This document shows, one piece after another, positions 26,143 through 34,110 of a stretch of 64,000 bases of DNA. The position numbers were made by a program, and so were the translations under genes. Below the pieces are notes generated by a model. That model searched no databases and was not told the origin of the DNA. It was given only the letters and a program-made list of their open reading frames with translations. Positions within the stretch are counted from its first letter, which is position 1. The number at the start of each line of letters is the position of its first letter. This stretch comes from Stenotrophomonas sp. 57 (GTDB lineage Bacteria > Pseudomonadota > Gammaproteobacteria > Xanthomonadales > Xanthomonadaceae), in assembly GCF_030291075.1 (NCBI RefSeq), contig NZ_CP127407.1, positions 1,982,001 through 2,046,000 on the forward strand. Direction: 5' to 3'.

Positions 26143-28761
26143 GTGCATCGCCTTCCCCTCGTTGTCCGCCTGCTCCTGCTGCTGATCGCAGTCTCCGCGT
26201 TCCCTGCACTGGCGGCCCCGCTGCAGGCGCAGTGGGAATTCCGCATGCTGCCCGGCGACGCGCAGGGTGCGGCCCATCCCGGTCTACAGCAGTGGCGTGC
26301 GGCCCAGGTGCCCGGCAGCGTGCACACCGACCTGCTGGCCCACGCGCTGATCCGCGATCCCTACGTTGGCGCGCCGGAGGCCGAGCTGCAGTGGATCGGC
26401 CTGGCGGACTGGGAGTACCGCGCCCGCTTCGACGTGGATGCCGCGACGCTGGCCAAGCCCAATGCCGAACTGCGCTTCGACGGCCTGGATACCTACGCCG
26501 AGGTCGAGCTCAACGGCAAGCCGCTGCTGCGCGCGGACAACGCACACCGCACATGGCGCGCTCGGGTCGAAGGCCGCCTGCGAGCGAAAGACAATGAACT
26601 GCAGATCGTGTTCCGTTCGCCGATCCGCACGCTGTTGCCGGGCGTGCAGGCAATGCCGCACAAGATCGCCGGCAACTACCCGTCGCCGTATGGCGACGAG
26701 CCGAAGGACGCTATGGTCGGCAACTTCGCACGCAAGCCGGCTTACCACTTCGGCTGGGACTGGGGCCCGCGCTATGTCACCGCCGGCGTCTGGCGCGGTG
26801 TCCACCTGCAGGCCTGGGATACGCATCGATTGACCGATGTGGCCGTGCGCACTGATGCATTGAGCGCCGAGCAGGCGAAGCTGGCGGTGCTGCTGCAGGT
26901 CGAGCAGGGCGCGGCGGCGGGCTCGGCCGTGGTGCAGGTGGATGTGCAGGATCCGCAGGGCCGCAGCGTGGCCCAGGTGCAGCGCACGGTGCTGCTGACG
27001 CCCGGCCAGAACAGCGTCGAGGTTCCGGTTGAACTGGCCGATCCGCAGCGCTGGTGGCCAGTCGGCCACGGCGCGCAGGACCGCTACACGGTGCAGGCCC
27101 GCCTGGACGATGGTGGCACGCCGGAGCTGGCCCGTGAGCAGCGCATCGGCCTGCGCACGGTCGAACTGCGCCGTGAGGAAGACGGCAAGGGCGGGCAGGG
27201 CTTTGCCTTCGTCATCAACGGCGTGCCGATCTTCGCCAAGGGCGCCAACGTCATTCCGTTCGACGCCTTCCCCGCACGTGTCGATGCCGCACGCCTGCGC
27301 CAGGTGCTGGTGGCGGCGCGTGATGCCAACATGAACATGCTGCGCAACTGGGGTGGCGGCTATTACGAGGACGACGCGTTCTTCGACATCGCTGACGAGC
27401 TGGGGCTGCTGGTCTGGCAGGATTTCATGTTCGGCGGTGGCATGCAGCCGGGTTACGATCCGGCGTTCCGCGCCAGCGTGGTCGCCGAGGCGCGCGACAA
27501 CGTGCGCCGGCTGCGCCATCACCCCAGCATCGTGCTGTGGTGTGGCAACAACGAAGAAGAAACCGCCTGGAAGGACTGGGGCCACGGCCGCGACCTGAAG
27601 GCGGCCGATCCGGCGTTCGCGGCGAAGGTCTGGCAGGGTTACGTGGGCCTGTTCGGCAACGATCTGCGCGCGGTGGTGGGCGAGGAAGGGCTTGGCGTGC
27701 CGTACTGGTCCAGTTCGCCCAGCAATGATCTGGACGAGAAGGCCAACGATTCCACCCGCGGCGACAAGCACTACTGGCAGGTGTGGGGCAATCCGGCGCT
27801 GCCGGTGCAGGCCTACCTGCGGGAGACGCCGCGCTTCATGTCCGAGTACGGTCTGCAGGCATGGCCATCGGTGGCCACGGTGGACCAGATCGCCACCCGT
27901 GCCGAACAGCGCATCGACAGCCCGGTGATCCGCGCACACCAGAAGTTCATGGCCGGTGAGGGCAACAGTCGCCTGCTGCACTACATTGAACTTGGCTACG
28001 GCACGCCGAAGGATTTCGAGGACTTCGTCTACCTCAGCCAAGTGATGCAGGCCGATGGCATCGCCCTGGCAGCGTTGCATCACCGCGCCTCGCGGCCGTA
28101 CACGATGGGCTCGCTGTACTGGCAGCTCAACGACGTCTGGCCGGGCGCTTCCTGGTCCAGCGTGGACTATTTTGGCCGCTGGAAGGCACTGCATTTCGCC
28201 GCGCGGCGCTTCTTCGCGCCGGTGACCGTGGCGGCGCTGCGTGACGAGGGCCGCACGCGGGTGCGCCTGATCAATGATGGCGCCGCGCAGGATGCGCGTT
28301 GGCGGCTGCGGGTGATGGACGTGGAGGGCAAGGTGCTGCGCCGCCGTGAGGAAGAGGTCGCATTGGCGGCGGAAGGTGTTACCTCGATCGGTGATTTCCG
28401 CGACGCGGAGCTGCTGGCCGGTGCCGACCCGAGGCGTACGGTGGCGGTGTTCGAGCTGCTGCAGCACGACACGGTGAGTGCGCGGCAGGTGGTCGGATTC
28501 GTCGAAGCCAGGGACCAGGTGCTGCCGCGGCAGAAGCTGAAGGCGACCCTCGCCATCGAAGGCGACCACTATCGTCTGCGGCTGCAGAGCGCGGCCTATG
28601 TACGTGCGGCGTGGATCGACTTCGGTGCACTGGAGGTGCAGGTGGAAGACAACCTGCTGGACCTGCTGCCGGGCGAGACGCGCGACATCGCGGTGCGTGG
28701 CCCGGTGGACCTGACGAACCTGCGCGACGCGCTGAAGGTGAAGACCCTCAACGATCGTTGA
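26143..28761 (+). CDS. GH2 beta-mannosidase, secreted
   Basis: The 872-residue protein would remove the beta-linked mannose of the N-glycan core or of beta-mannans. The GTG start at 26143 has AGGAG six bases upstream and a signal peptide ending near PALAAP. After jelly-roll and Ig-like domains, the barrel carries the acid/base Glu471 in WCGNNEEE and the nucleophile Glu568 in FMSEYGLQAWPS. The HFGWDWGPR and RNWGGGYYE motifs are typical of beta-mannosidases. It is the last gene of the operon. Confidence 0.93.
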   Translation: MHRLPLVVRLLLLLIAVSAFPALAAPLQAQWEFRMLPGDAQGAAHPGLQQWRAAQVPGSVHTDLLAHALIRDPYVGAPEAELQWIGLADWEYRARFDVDAATLAKPNAELRFDGLDTYAEVELNGKPLLRADNAHRTWRARVEGRLRAKDNELQIVFRSPIRTLLPGVQAMPHKIAGNYPSPYGDEPKDAMVGNFARKPAYHFGWDWGPRYVTAGVWRGVHLQAWDTHRLTDVAVRTDALSAEQAKLAVLLQVEQGAAAGSAVVQVDVQDPQGRSVAQVQRTVLLTPGQNSVEVPVELADPQRWWPVGHGAQDRYTVQARLDDGGTPELAREQRIGLRTVELRREEDGKGGQGFAFVINGVPIFAKGANVIPFDAFPARVDAARLRQVLVAARDANMNMLRNWGGGYYEDDAFFDIADELGLLVWQDFMFGGGMQPGYDPAFRASVVAEARDNVRRLRHHPSIVLWCGNNEEETAWKDWGHGRDLKAADPAFAAKVWQGYVGLFGNDLRAVVGEEGLGVPYWSSSPSNDLDEKANDSTRGDKHYWQVWGNPALPVQAYLRETPRFMSEYGLQAWPSVATVDQIATRAEQRIDSPVIRAHQKFMAGEGNSRLLHYIELGYGTPKDFEDFVYLSQVMQADGIALAALHHRASRPYTMGSLYWQLNDVWPGASWSSVDYFGRWKALHFAARRFFAPVTVAALRDEGRTRVRLINDGAAQDARWRLRVMDVEGKVLRRREEEVALAAEGVTSIGDFRDAELLAGADPRRTVAVFELLQHDTVSARQVVGFVEARDQVLPRQKLKATLAIEGDHYRLRLQSAAYVRAAWIDFGALEVQVEDNLLDLLPGETRDIAVRGPVDLTNLRDALKVKTLNDR

Positions 28762-28777
28762 GGGGTATCCCGCTTTG

Positions 28778-28805
28778 GTAGGTGCCAACCAAGGTTGGCA
28801 TCTAC
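28778..28805. repeat. GTAG REP palindrome between convergent operons
   Basis: GTAG, TGCCAACC, GGTTGGCA and CTAC form a near-perfect 28-base palindrome. It lies between the convergent ends of the beta-mannosidase and mtnC and may serve as a bidirectional transcript end. Confidence 0.75.
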
Positions 28806-28813
28806 CCGTCGCT

Positions 28814-29509
28814 TCACAGCTGGATCTGCTGGAAGTTCTCGACCCGCTCATGGCCGTTGGCAGCCTGGCCGGTGCGCGGCAGCGGGTAGTCGTCCAGGCG
28901 GTCGATCAGGCGGGTCTGCAGGCCGGCTTCACGGGCGGCGTCCAGCTCTTCGACCACATCCGACAGGAACAGGATCTCGCCGGCCGGTACGCCGATCGCC
29001 TGCACGATGCGGCGGTAGCTGTCGGCCTCACGCTTGCCGCCGACTTCGGTATCGAACCAGCCCGACACCAGCGGGCTGAGGTCGCCGGCATCGCTGAAGC
29101 CGAAGAACAGCTTCTGCGCCGGCACCGAGCCGGAGGAGTACACGTAGAGCGGCAGGCCCGAGGCGTGCCAGCCCTTCAGCACTGCCGCCACTTCCGGGTA
29201 GAAGTGCGCGGTGTAGTCACCACGGCGGTAACCGGCATCCCAGATCCGGCCCTGCAGGGCCTTCAGCGCAGTGTGCTTGCGGTCCTGGTCGATCCAGCCC
29301 TGCAGCGTTTCGACCACCAGGCTGTCCTGGCAGGCACCCCCGATCTCGGTGGCCACCGCATCCAGCCAGCGGCGCACGTCCGGCTCCTGGCCGTGTTCGG
29401 CGACGAAGCCGGGCAGCGCCTGGCGCGCATAGGGGAACAGCACGTTCTTGACGAACGAGATGCTGCTGGTGGTGCCTTCGATATCGGTCAGGATGACGCG
29501 GGGCTGCAT
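28814..29509 (-). CDS. mtnC: Acireductone synthase (enolase-phosphatase E1)
   Basis: MtnC is a HAD-superfamily enzyme of the methionine salvage pathway that enolises and dephosphorylates 2,3-diketomethylthiopentyl-1-phosphate to acireductone. The 231-residue product has the HAD motif I variant [14 protein letters not shown], motif II YVYSSGS, the conserved Lys in GGKREADSY, and motif [15 protein letters not shown]. It starts three bases after the mtnD stop, in the same operon. Confidence 0.96.
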   Translation of the reverse strand: MQPRVILTDIEGTTSSISFVKNVLFPYARQALPGFVAEHGQEPDVRRWLDAVATEIGGACQDSLVVETLQGWIDQDRKHTALKALQGRIWDAGYRRGDYTAHFYPEVAAVLKGWHASGLPLYVYSSGSVPAQKLFFGFSDAGDLSPLVSGWFDTEVGGKREADSYRRIVQAIGVPAGEILFLSDVVEELDAAREAGLQTRLIDRLDDYPLPRTGQAANGHERVENFQQIQL

Positions 29510-29512
29510 GGA

Positions 29513-30070
29513 TCAGGATGCCTGGGTGGGTACGTAACGGGGGAACTTCTGTGCGATGTCGGTGCCGGTGAAGTGACCGACCCAGCCATCCGGCTCGGTG
29601 AAGAAGCGGATCGCCACGAAGCTGGGTTCATCGCCCATGTCGAACCAATGCGTGGTGCCATCGGGCACGGCGATCAGGTCGTCCTTCACGCACTCGATCT
29701 CGTAGACCTTGTCTTCCACGTGCAGGGTGAACAGGCCGGAGCCGGCGACAAAGAAGCGCACTTCGTCTTCCTTGTGGAAGTGTTCGTCGAGGAACTTCTT
29801 GCGCAGCTCGGCGCGGTTCGGGTTATCCGGGGCGATCGAGGCCACATCCACGCTCTTGAAGCCGCGCTCGGCGACCAGGCGGTCGATGTCGGCGCGGTAG
29901 GCGGCGAACACTTCATCTTGGCTGGCGCCGGGCGCGACCGGGGCAGTGGCCTGCCAGCGTTCGAAGGTGACGCCGATCTGCTTCAGCTCGGCAGCGATGC
30001 GTGCGCCGTCCTGGGTGTCCAGCAGCGGCGATTCGGGGCGGGTGTCGTCGTAGATGCGCAGTCGGCTCAT
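29513..30070 (-). CDS. mtnD: Acireductone dioxygenase
   Basis: MtnD oxidises acireductone to the 2-keto precursor of methionine (iron form) or to an off-pathway product (nickel form). The 185-residue cupin starts [15 protein letters not shown] and has the metal ligands in [13 protein letters not shown] (two His and one Glu) and in GTTHWFDMG (His). Its start is 30070; a longer frame from 30292 lacks family similarity. mtnB lies 92 bases upstream. Confidence 0.95.
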   Translation of the reverse strand: MSRLRIYDDTRPESPLLDTQDGARIAAELKQIGVTFERWQATAPVAPGASQDEVFAAYRADIDRLVAERGFKSVDVASIAPDNPNRAELRKKFLDEHFHKEDEVRFFVAGSGLFTLHVEDKVYEIECVKDDLIAVPDGTTHWFDMGDEPSFVAIRFFTEPDGWVGHFTGTDIAQKFPRYVPTQAS

Positions 30071-30162
30071 GGCGGCAGCTTGAACGTCTCGGGGGGAAGA
30101 CAGGGTAGCAGGGCGGGGGCGGGGCGCAGATTCCGGATCGGCATCTGCACCTGCGCGTGGGT

Positions 30163-30804
30163 TCAGCCGCGCAGCTTGCGCAGTTCCAGCTCGCAGTGGA
30201 ACAGGAACTCGAAGGCCTCCAGGTGACGGCGGGCCTCGGCCATGTCGCGGCCCCAGGCGTACAGCCCGTGGCCATCGATCAGGTAGCCCCACAGGTTCTG
30301 CCGGTCGAGCAGGTCGTCGACCTGGGCCGACAGCACGTCCATGTCCTGGGTGTTGGCGAACACCGGTACGTCCACGGCCATTTCATGGGTGCTGTTGCCG
30401 GCGAAGGCCTTCAGCAGCTCGTAGCCCTCCAGGTGCACATGGCCCTGCGGCGCGTACAGGCGCGAGGCGATGGTCTGCACCGGCGAATGGGTGTGCAGCA
30501 CGCAGCCGATTTCCGGGAAGCGGCGGTACAGCTGGGTGTGCAGCAGGGTTTCGGCGGACGGACGCAGCGGGCGGCCGACGGCCTTGCCGTCGAAGTCCAC
30601 CACCATGATGTCGTCCTCGATCAGGCGGCCCTTGTCCTTGCCGGAGACGGTGATCGCGGCGTGGCGGTCGTCCAGGCGGTGCGAGAAGTTGCTGCTGGTG
30701 GCGGGGGTCCAGCCGGCCTGGGCCAGCTCGCGGACGTTGTCGATCAGCAGCTGGGCCAGTTCGCCCAGGCGGGCGGTGTCGTACGGGAAGGTGGGGGCGT
30801 TCAT
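30163..30804 (-). CDS. mtnB: Methylthioribulose-1-phosphate dehydratase
   Basis: MtnB dehydrates methylthioribulose-1-phosphate in methionine salvage. The 213-residue class II aldolase-fold protein has zinc ligands in HTHSPVQT and a further His near DGHGLYAWG. The ATG at 30804 ([14 protein letters not shown]) is preferred to a TTG nine codons earlier. Gene order mtnB-mtnD-mtnC covers three consecutive chemical steps; mtnA and mtnK or equivalent are not in the window. Confidence 0.94.
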   Translation of the reverse strand: MNAPTFPYDTARLGELAQLLIDNVRELAQAGWTPATSSNFSHRLDDRHAAITVSGKDKGRLIEDDIMVVDFDGKAVGRPLRPSAETLLHTQLYRRFPEIGCVLHTHSPVQTIASRLYAPQGHVHLEGYELLKAFAGNSTHEMAVDVPVFANTQDMDVLSAQVDDLLDRQNLWGYLIDGHGLYAWGRDMAEARRHLEAFEFLFHCELELRKLRG

Positions 30805-30876
30805 GCGGGTGATTTTACTGGATTCGGCCAACGGCTGAGCCCCTCGTGGCGGGTCTCAGAAGCAGATTCCGTGGGT

Positions 30877-30981
30877 TGGCCGGTCGGGTGGGCTGCGCAG
30901 GGGACGCCGTGAACCCGTCCATGGGGCTTGGCCGCGGCATCCATGCCGCGGACACCCCTTCACAGCCCACCCGACCGGCCA
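30877..30981 (-). repeat. Arm-variable structured repeat, copy 3
   Basis: On the minus strand, arms around TGGCCGGTCGGGTGGGCTG pair with each other and enclose the core hairpin CCGCGGCAT-GG-ATGCCGCGG and a CATGGACGGG segment, then GGCGTCCCC. The core is almost identical to copy 1, while the outer arms are unrelated in sequence. The minus-strand 5' flank is GGAAACTGTCC. Confidence 0.8.
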
Positions 30982-31057
30982 TGGACAGTTTCCGTGCGCG
31001 CCAGCCACGGAGTGAAGAAGGAAGAGCGAAAAGCGGGTCGCGGCGCTGCGCTTGCTC

Positions 31058-31082
31058 GCAGCGGAGCATGGCTCCGCTCTAC
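31058..31082. repeat. GTAG-type REP monomer
   Basis: GCAGCGGAGCATGGCTCCGC followed by TCTAC; a single palindromic unit ending in the reverse complement of GTAG. Confidence 0.7.
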
Positions 31083-31125
31083 AGAGGATTCATCGACCAG
31101 AGAAAATTCATTTCCCGGATGAATT

Positions 31126-31149
31126 CATCCACGCATGGCGTGGATCTAC
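31126..31149. repeat. GTAG-type REP, GATCCACGC variety
   Basis: CATCCACGCATGGCGTGGAT followed by CTAC, nearly identical to the copy at 18424-18446. Confidence 0.8.
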
Positions 31150-31200
31150 CGGATACTCCGGGAGACTGTCAGGGGTGGGGAGGCATGGGTTCGCGGGGGT

Positions 31201-31203
31201 GTC
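31201..31203. repeat. 3-bp target-site duplication, left copy
   Basis: GTC directly abuts the left IS terminus; the matching GTC is at 32456-32458 directly after the right terminus. Confidence 0.8.
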
Positions 31204-31241
31204 TGATCTGGCCCCCTGAAAACGGACGCCATGAAGCCGTT

Positions 31242-32102
31242 TCATGCGACAGCCGGGAGCTGCCGGGCGTAGTTGTTAGGCGAGCGATAGCCCAGCGCCG
31301 AGTGTAGCCGGGCTGGATTATAGAAGCCGTGGATGTAAGCAGCGATGGATTGGCTGGCTTGTTCCCTACTGGCGTAAGGCTCGGCAGCCTCTTCTGTCTT
31401 GAGCGTCGCAAAGAAGCTCTCGGCCACCGCGTTGTCCCAGCAATTGCCAGGCCGGCTCATGCTTTGGACCACGTCATGGGACTGCAGCAGCTGGCGAAAC
31501 TGGTTCCCCCAGTACTGCCCACCACGATCTGAATGGAAGATCAGGCCGGGTCGTTGTGGATGCAGAGCCCAAGCATTGGCAAATGCTTTCACCACCAGCT
31601 CTTCAGTCAGGCGCTTGGAAACGCTGTAGCCCAGCACCTGCCGGGTCTGGACGCTGATGACCACGGCCAGATGCAGCCATCCCTGACGGGTGGGGACATA
31701 CGTGATATCCCCGACCCACGCCGTCGGTCCGGTTCCGGGGGCAAATTGCCGATCCAGCAGGTTGGGGGCGAGCTGAGATGAGCCGCCGGAGGACTTGGGT
31801 CGAGATCGGCCTTTGGTCTTGCCCTGGATTCGCTCCTGGGCCATTAGCCGTGCCACGCGCTTGTGGCCGACCGGGTGATTCCTGGCTCGTAAGGCCTCGA
31901 CCAGCCGACGTCGCCCATAACTGCGCTTGCTGGTCACATGAATGGCCCGAAGCTCGGTACGGAGGGCCGAATCGACATCGCACGTTTGGGCACACTGCCG
32001 GCGCAGGTAGTCATGGAATCCAGAGATAGAAACTCCAAGAACCCGACACAACAACCTAGTCGGGTAGTGAGTCCTTTGACTGGCGACGAAGGCGTACCTC
32101 AC
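31242..32102 (-). CDS. IS3-family transposase OrfB (DDE integrase catalytic domain)
   Basis: The 286-residue frame carries the integrase core with the DDE residues in WVGDITYVPT, IFHSDRGGQYW and NAVAESFFATLKTE, preceded by an HTH_21-like region (RHRAIHV-type arginine-rich helix: AIHVTSKRSYGRRRLVEAL). The upstream frame is open back to the A7 run in orfA, so the active product is probably an OrfAB fusion made by -1 frameshift. No disrupting stop is visible. Confidence 0.94.
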   Translation of the reverse strand: MRYAFVASQRTHYPTRLLCRVLGVSISGFHDYLRRQCAQTCDVDSALRTELRAIHVTSKRSYGRRRLVEALRARNHPVGHKRVARLMAQERIQGKTKGRSRPKSSGGSSQLAPNLLDRQFAPGTGPTAWVGDITYVPTRQGWLHLAVVISVQTRQVLGYSVSKRLTEELVVKAFANAWALHPQRPGLIFHSDRGGQYWGNQFRQLLQSHDVVQSMSRPGNCWDNAVAESFFATLKTEEAAEPYASREQASQSIAAYIHGFYNPARLHSALGYRSPNNYARQLPAVA

Positions 32103-32392
32103 TTGGACTCTCTGGCAAAGAACGCCGCCGCTTTTTTTAGGATTTCCCGCTCCATCTTCAGATTGGCGTTCTCGGCCCGAAGGCGGCTGATCTCGCTTTC
32201 CAGATCGGTGGCCGGCCTGCGAGCCTCAGAGGTCAACGACCGGCCAGCACGGACCGCGTCAAGCCAATTTGCCAGCGTCTTGACCGACATCTCTAGCTGA
32301 CGGGCCGCTGCGGCAGGCCCGAGCGACTCGGCCAACTCCACGGCTTGGTGCTTGAACTCATCGGTGTAGCTACGACGGGTGAGACGGGACAT
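32099..32392 (-). CDS. IS3-family transposase OrfA (HTH domain)
   Basis: The 97-residue protein has a helix-turn-helix (YTDEFKHQAVELAESLG...AAARQLEMSVKTLANWL) and a C-terminal leucine-zipper-like coiled coil (DLESEISRLRAENANLKMEREILKKAA). The slippery sequence CTAAAAAAAG encodes LKK near its end. It overlaps orfB by four bases. Confidence 0.94.
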   Translation of the reverse strand: MSRLTRRSYTDEFKHQAVELAESLGPAAAARQLEMSVKTLANWLDAVRAGRSLTSEARRPATDLESEISRLRAENANLKMEREILKKAAAFFARESK

Positions 32393-32600
32393 AAGGGACC
32401 TCCAAGTGCGATCAAAGTATCGCTTCTTGGCGTCCGCTGACGGGGGGCCAGATCAGTCAGCCGCATGGATGCGGCTGCCAAGCCTACAGGGACGTACTTG
32501 CGGCGTCCCCCGCGTACCCATGCCTCCCCGCCAAACCAACACACCCGCTCTTGCCGTTGCTCCGGCGGGTGCAGGGCCGCAGGCCCTGCAAAACAACCCC

Positions 32601-34028
32601 TTACTTGCCCCGCAAACGGCTGTGCCGGAACCCGTAGCAGAAATAGATCACGAAACCGACGAACGTCCAGACCCCCATCAGCATCCAGTTGTGCATCGTC
32701 ATCGCCGACAGCAGCGCCAGGCAGCTCAGCACGCCCAGGCTGCAGATCAGCCAGGCCATCGGCATGCGGAACGGGCGCGGCAGGTCCGGCTGGGTACGGC
32801 GCAGGATCAGCACGCCGGCACACACGGCGGCAAACGCGATCAGCGTGCCCATCGAGGTCAGCTCGCCCAGGATGTCCAGCGGGAACAGCGCCGCCAGCAG
32901 CGCGATGCCGATGCCGGTGATCACGGTGTTGATGTGCGGGGTCCGGTACTTGGGGTGGATCTTGGTGAACACCGGTGGTAGCAGGCCGTCGCGGCCCATG
33001 ATCATGAAGATGCGCGGCTGGCCGATGATCATCACCAGCACCACGGAGGACAGGCCGACCAGCGCGCCGACCTCGACCACCCAGCGCAGCCAACCCAGCT
33101 GCGGATGCGCGGCCACCGCGGTCACTACCGGCTCGTCGGTGCCCAGCAGCTGGAACGGCACCAGGCCGGTCATCACCGCGGCCATCGCGATGTACAGCAC
33201 GGTGCAGACCACCAGTGACAGCATCATGCCGATCGGCATGTCGCGCTGCGGGTTCTTCGATTCCTGCGCCGCCACCGACACTGCCTCGAAGCCGATGTAG
33301 GCGAAGAACACCATCGCCGCGCCGCGCAGCACGCCTTCCATGCCGTACTTGCCGGGGCCTTCGTTGGCCGGGATGAACGGGGTCCAGTTGCTGGTGTCCA
33401 CGTATTTCCAGCCGACCACGATGACCAGCACGATCAGGCCGGTCTTGAGCACGACCATCGTCATGTTCATCGCCGAGGACTTGCTGATGCCGACGTAGCA
33501 CAGCCAGGTCAGCAGCAGCACCAGGGCCGCAGCAGGCAGGTTGGCGATCGCGCCGGTCGGGCGCAGCTGTGCGTCCAGTGGCGCACTGACCAGCGCGGCA
33601 GGGAGATGGATGTCGAACTGGCTGAGCAGACTGAGGAAATAGCCGGTCCAGCTGACCGCGACCGCCGAGGCGGAGACGCCGTATTCAAGCACCAGCATCC
33701 AGCCGATGAACCAGGCCGAGAGCTCGCCGAAGGTGGCATAGGTGTAGGTGTAGGCGCTGCCGGAAACCGGCACCATCGAGGCGAACTCGGCGTAGGCCAG
33801 CGCGCAGAAAGCGCAGCAGATGGCGGCCAGCACGAACGACAGCATGATCGCCGGGCCGGCGTGGTTGGCGGCGGCCTGGCCGGTGATGACGAAGATGCCG
33901 CCGCCGATCACCGCGCCGATGCCCAGGGCGGTCAGGCCCCAGGGGCCGAGGTGGCGGCGCAGGCTCAGGCCGTTGGCGTCTTCATGGGCGGCGTGCGGGT
34001 GCTTGGTGGCCCACAGTTGCTTGAACAT
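32601..34028 (-). CDS. APC-superfamily amino acid permease (cationic amino acid transporter type)
   Basis: The 475-residue inner-membrane protein has about 12 membrane segments. The first carries the substrate-binding GIGAVIGGGIFVITGQAA motif, and VFFAYIGFEAVSVAAQESKNPQRDMPIG is the segment-6 signature of the CAT/YfnA group. The start MFKQLWATKHP is chosen because the open frame upstream enters the terminator of the neighbouring gene. It is closely related to the next permease, so the pair probably arose by tandem duplication. Substrate unknown. Confidence 0.9.
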   Translation of the reverse strand: MFKQLWATKHPHAAHEDANGLSLRRHLGPWGLTALGIGAVIGGGIFVITGQAAANHAGPAIMLSFVLAAICCAFCALAYAEFASMVPVSGSAYTYTYATFGELSAWFIGWMLVLEYGVSASAVAVSWTGYFLSLLSQFDIHLPAALVSAPLDAQLRPTGAIANLPAAALVLLLTWLCYVGISKSSAMNMTMVVLKTGLIVLVIVVGWKYVDTSNWTPFIPANEGPGKYGMEGVLRGAAMVFFAYIGFEAVSVAAQESKNPQRDMPIGMMLSLVVCTVLYIAMAAVMTGLVPFQLLGTDEPVVTAVAAHPQLGWLRWVVEVGALVGLSSVVLVMIIGQPRIFMIMGRDGLLPPVFTKIHPKYRTPHINTVITGIGIALLAALFPLDILGELTSMGTLIAFAAVCAGVLILRRTQPDLPRPFRMPMAWLICSLGVLSCLALLSAMTMHNWMLMGVWTFVGFVIYFCYGFRHSRLRGK

Positions 34029-34070
34029 GTCTGGTGGTCTTGTCGAAGCGCGCCGCAACCGGCGCGCAGG

Positions 34071-34103
34071 GAAAACGGACGGGCCGGCACAAGGCCGGCC
34101 CGT
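34071..34103 (-). terminator. Intrinsic terminator after the upstream permease
   Basis: On the minus strand, ACGGGCCGGCC pairs with GCCGGCCCGT around a five-base loop and is followed by CCGTTTTCC. It begins eight bases after the stop of the gene at 34111 and precedes the start at 34028. Confidence 0.75.
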
Positions 34104-34110
34104 AGGCGGA

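Larger units (their letters stand above)
30805..31203. other. Intergenic repeat region upstream of mtnB
   Basis: No credible gene is seen. The region holds structured repeat copy 3, two GTAG-type REPs (31058-31082 and 31126-31149) and the left arm of structured repeat copy 4. The order mirrors the intergenic region at 18200-18566. Confidence 0.75.
31204..32455 (-). mobile_element. IS3-family insertion sequence, 1252 bp, apparently intact
   Basis: Terminal inverted repeats start TGATCTGGCCCCC at both ends and continue imperfectly to CGGACGCCA. It carries orfA and orfB on the minus strand, with an A7 slippery run (32132-32138, minus strand) inside the orfA 3' end suited to -1 frameshifting. 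A GTC direct repeat flanks it. The 3-bp duplication and two-frame layout fit the IS3 family; the subgroup and exact name are not determined. Confidence 0.93.
31174..32532 (+). repeat. Arm-variable structured repeat, copy 4, split by an IS element
   Basis: The left arm (31174-31199) and right arm (32507-32532) are 26 bases each and pair with two mismatches. With the IS (31204-32455) and one GTC removed, the core reads GTGTCAGCCGCATGG..., parallel to copy 2. The 5' flank is GGGAGACTGTC. A 3' tract CTCTTGCCGTTGCTCC and the stem GCAGGGCCGCAGGCCCTGC follow to about 32589. Confidence 0.82.
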
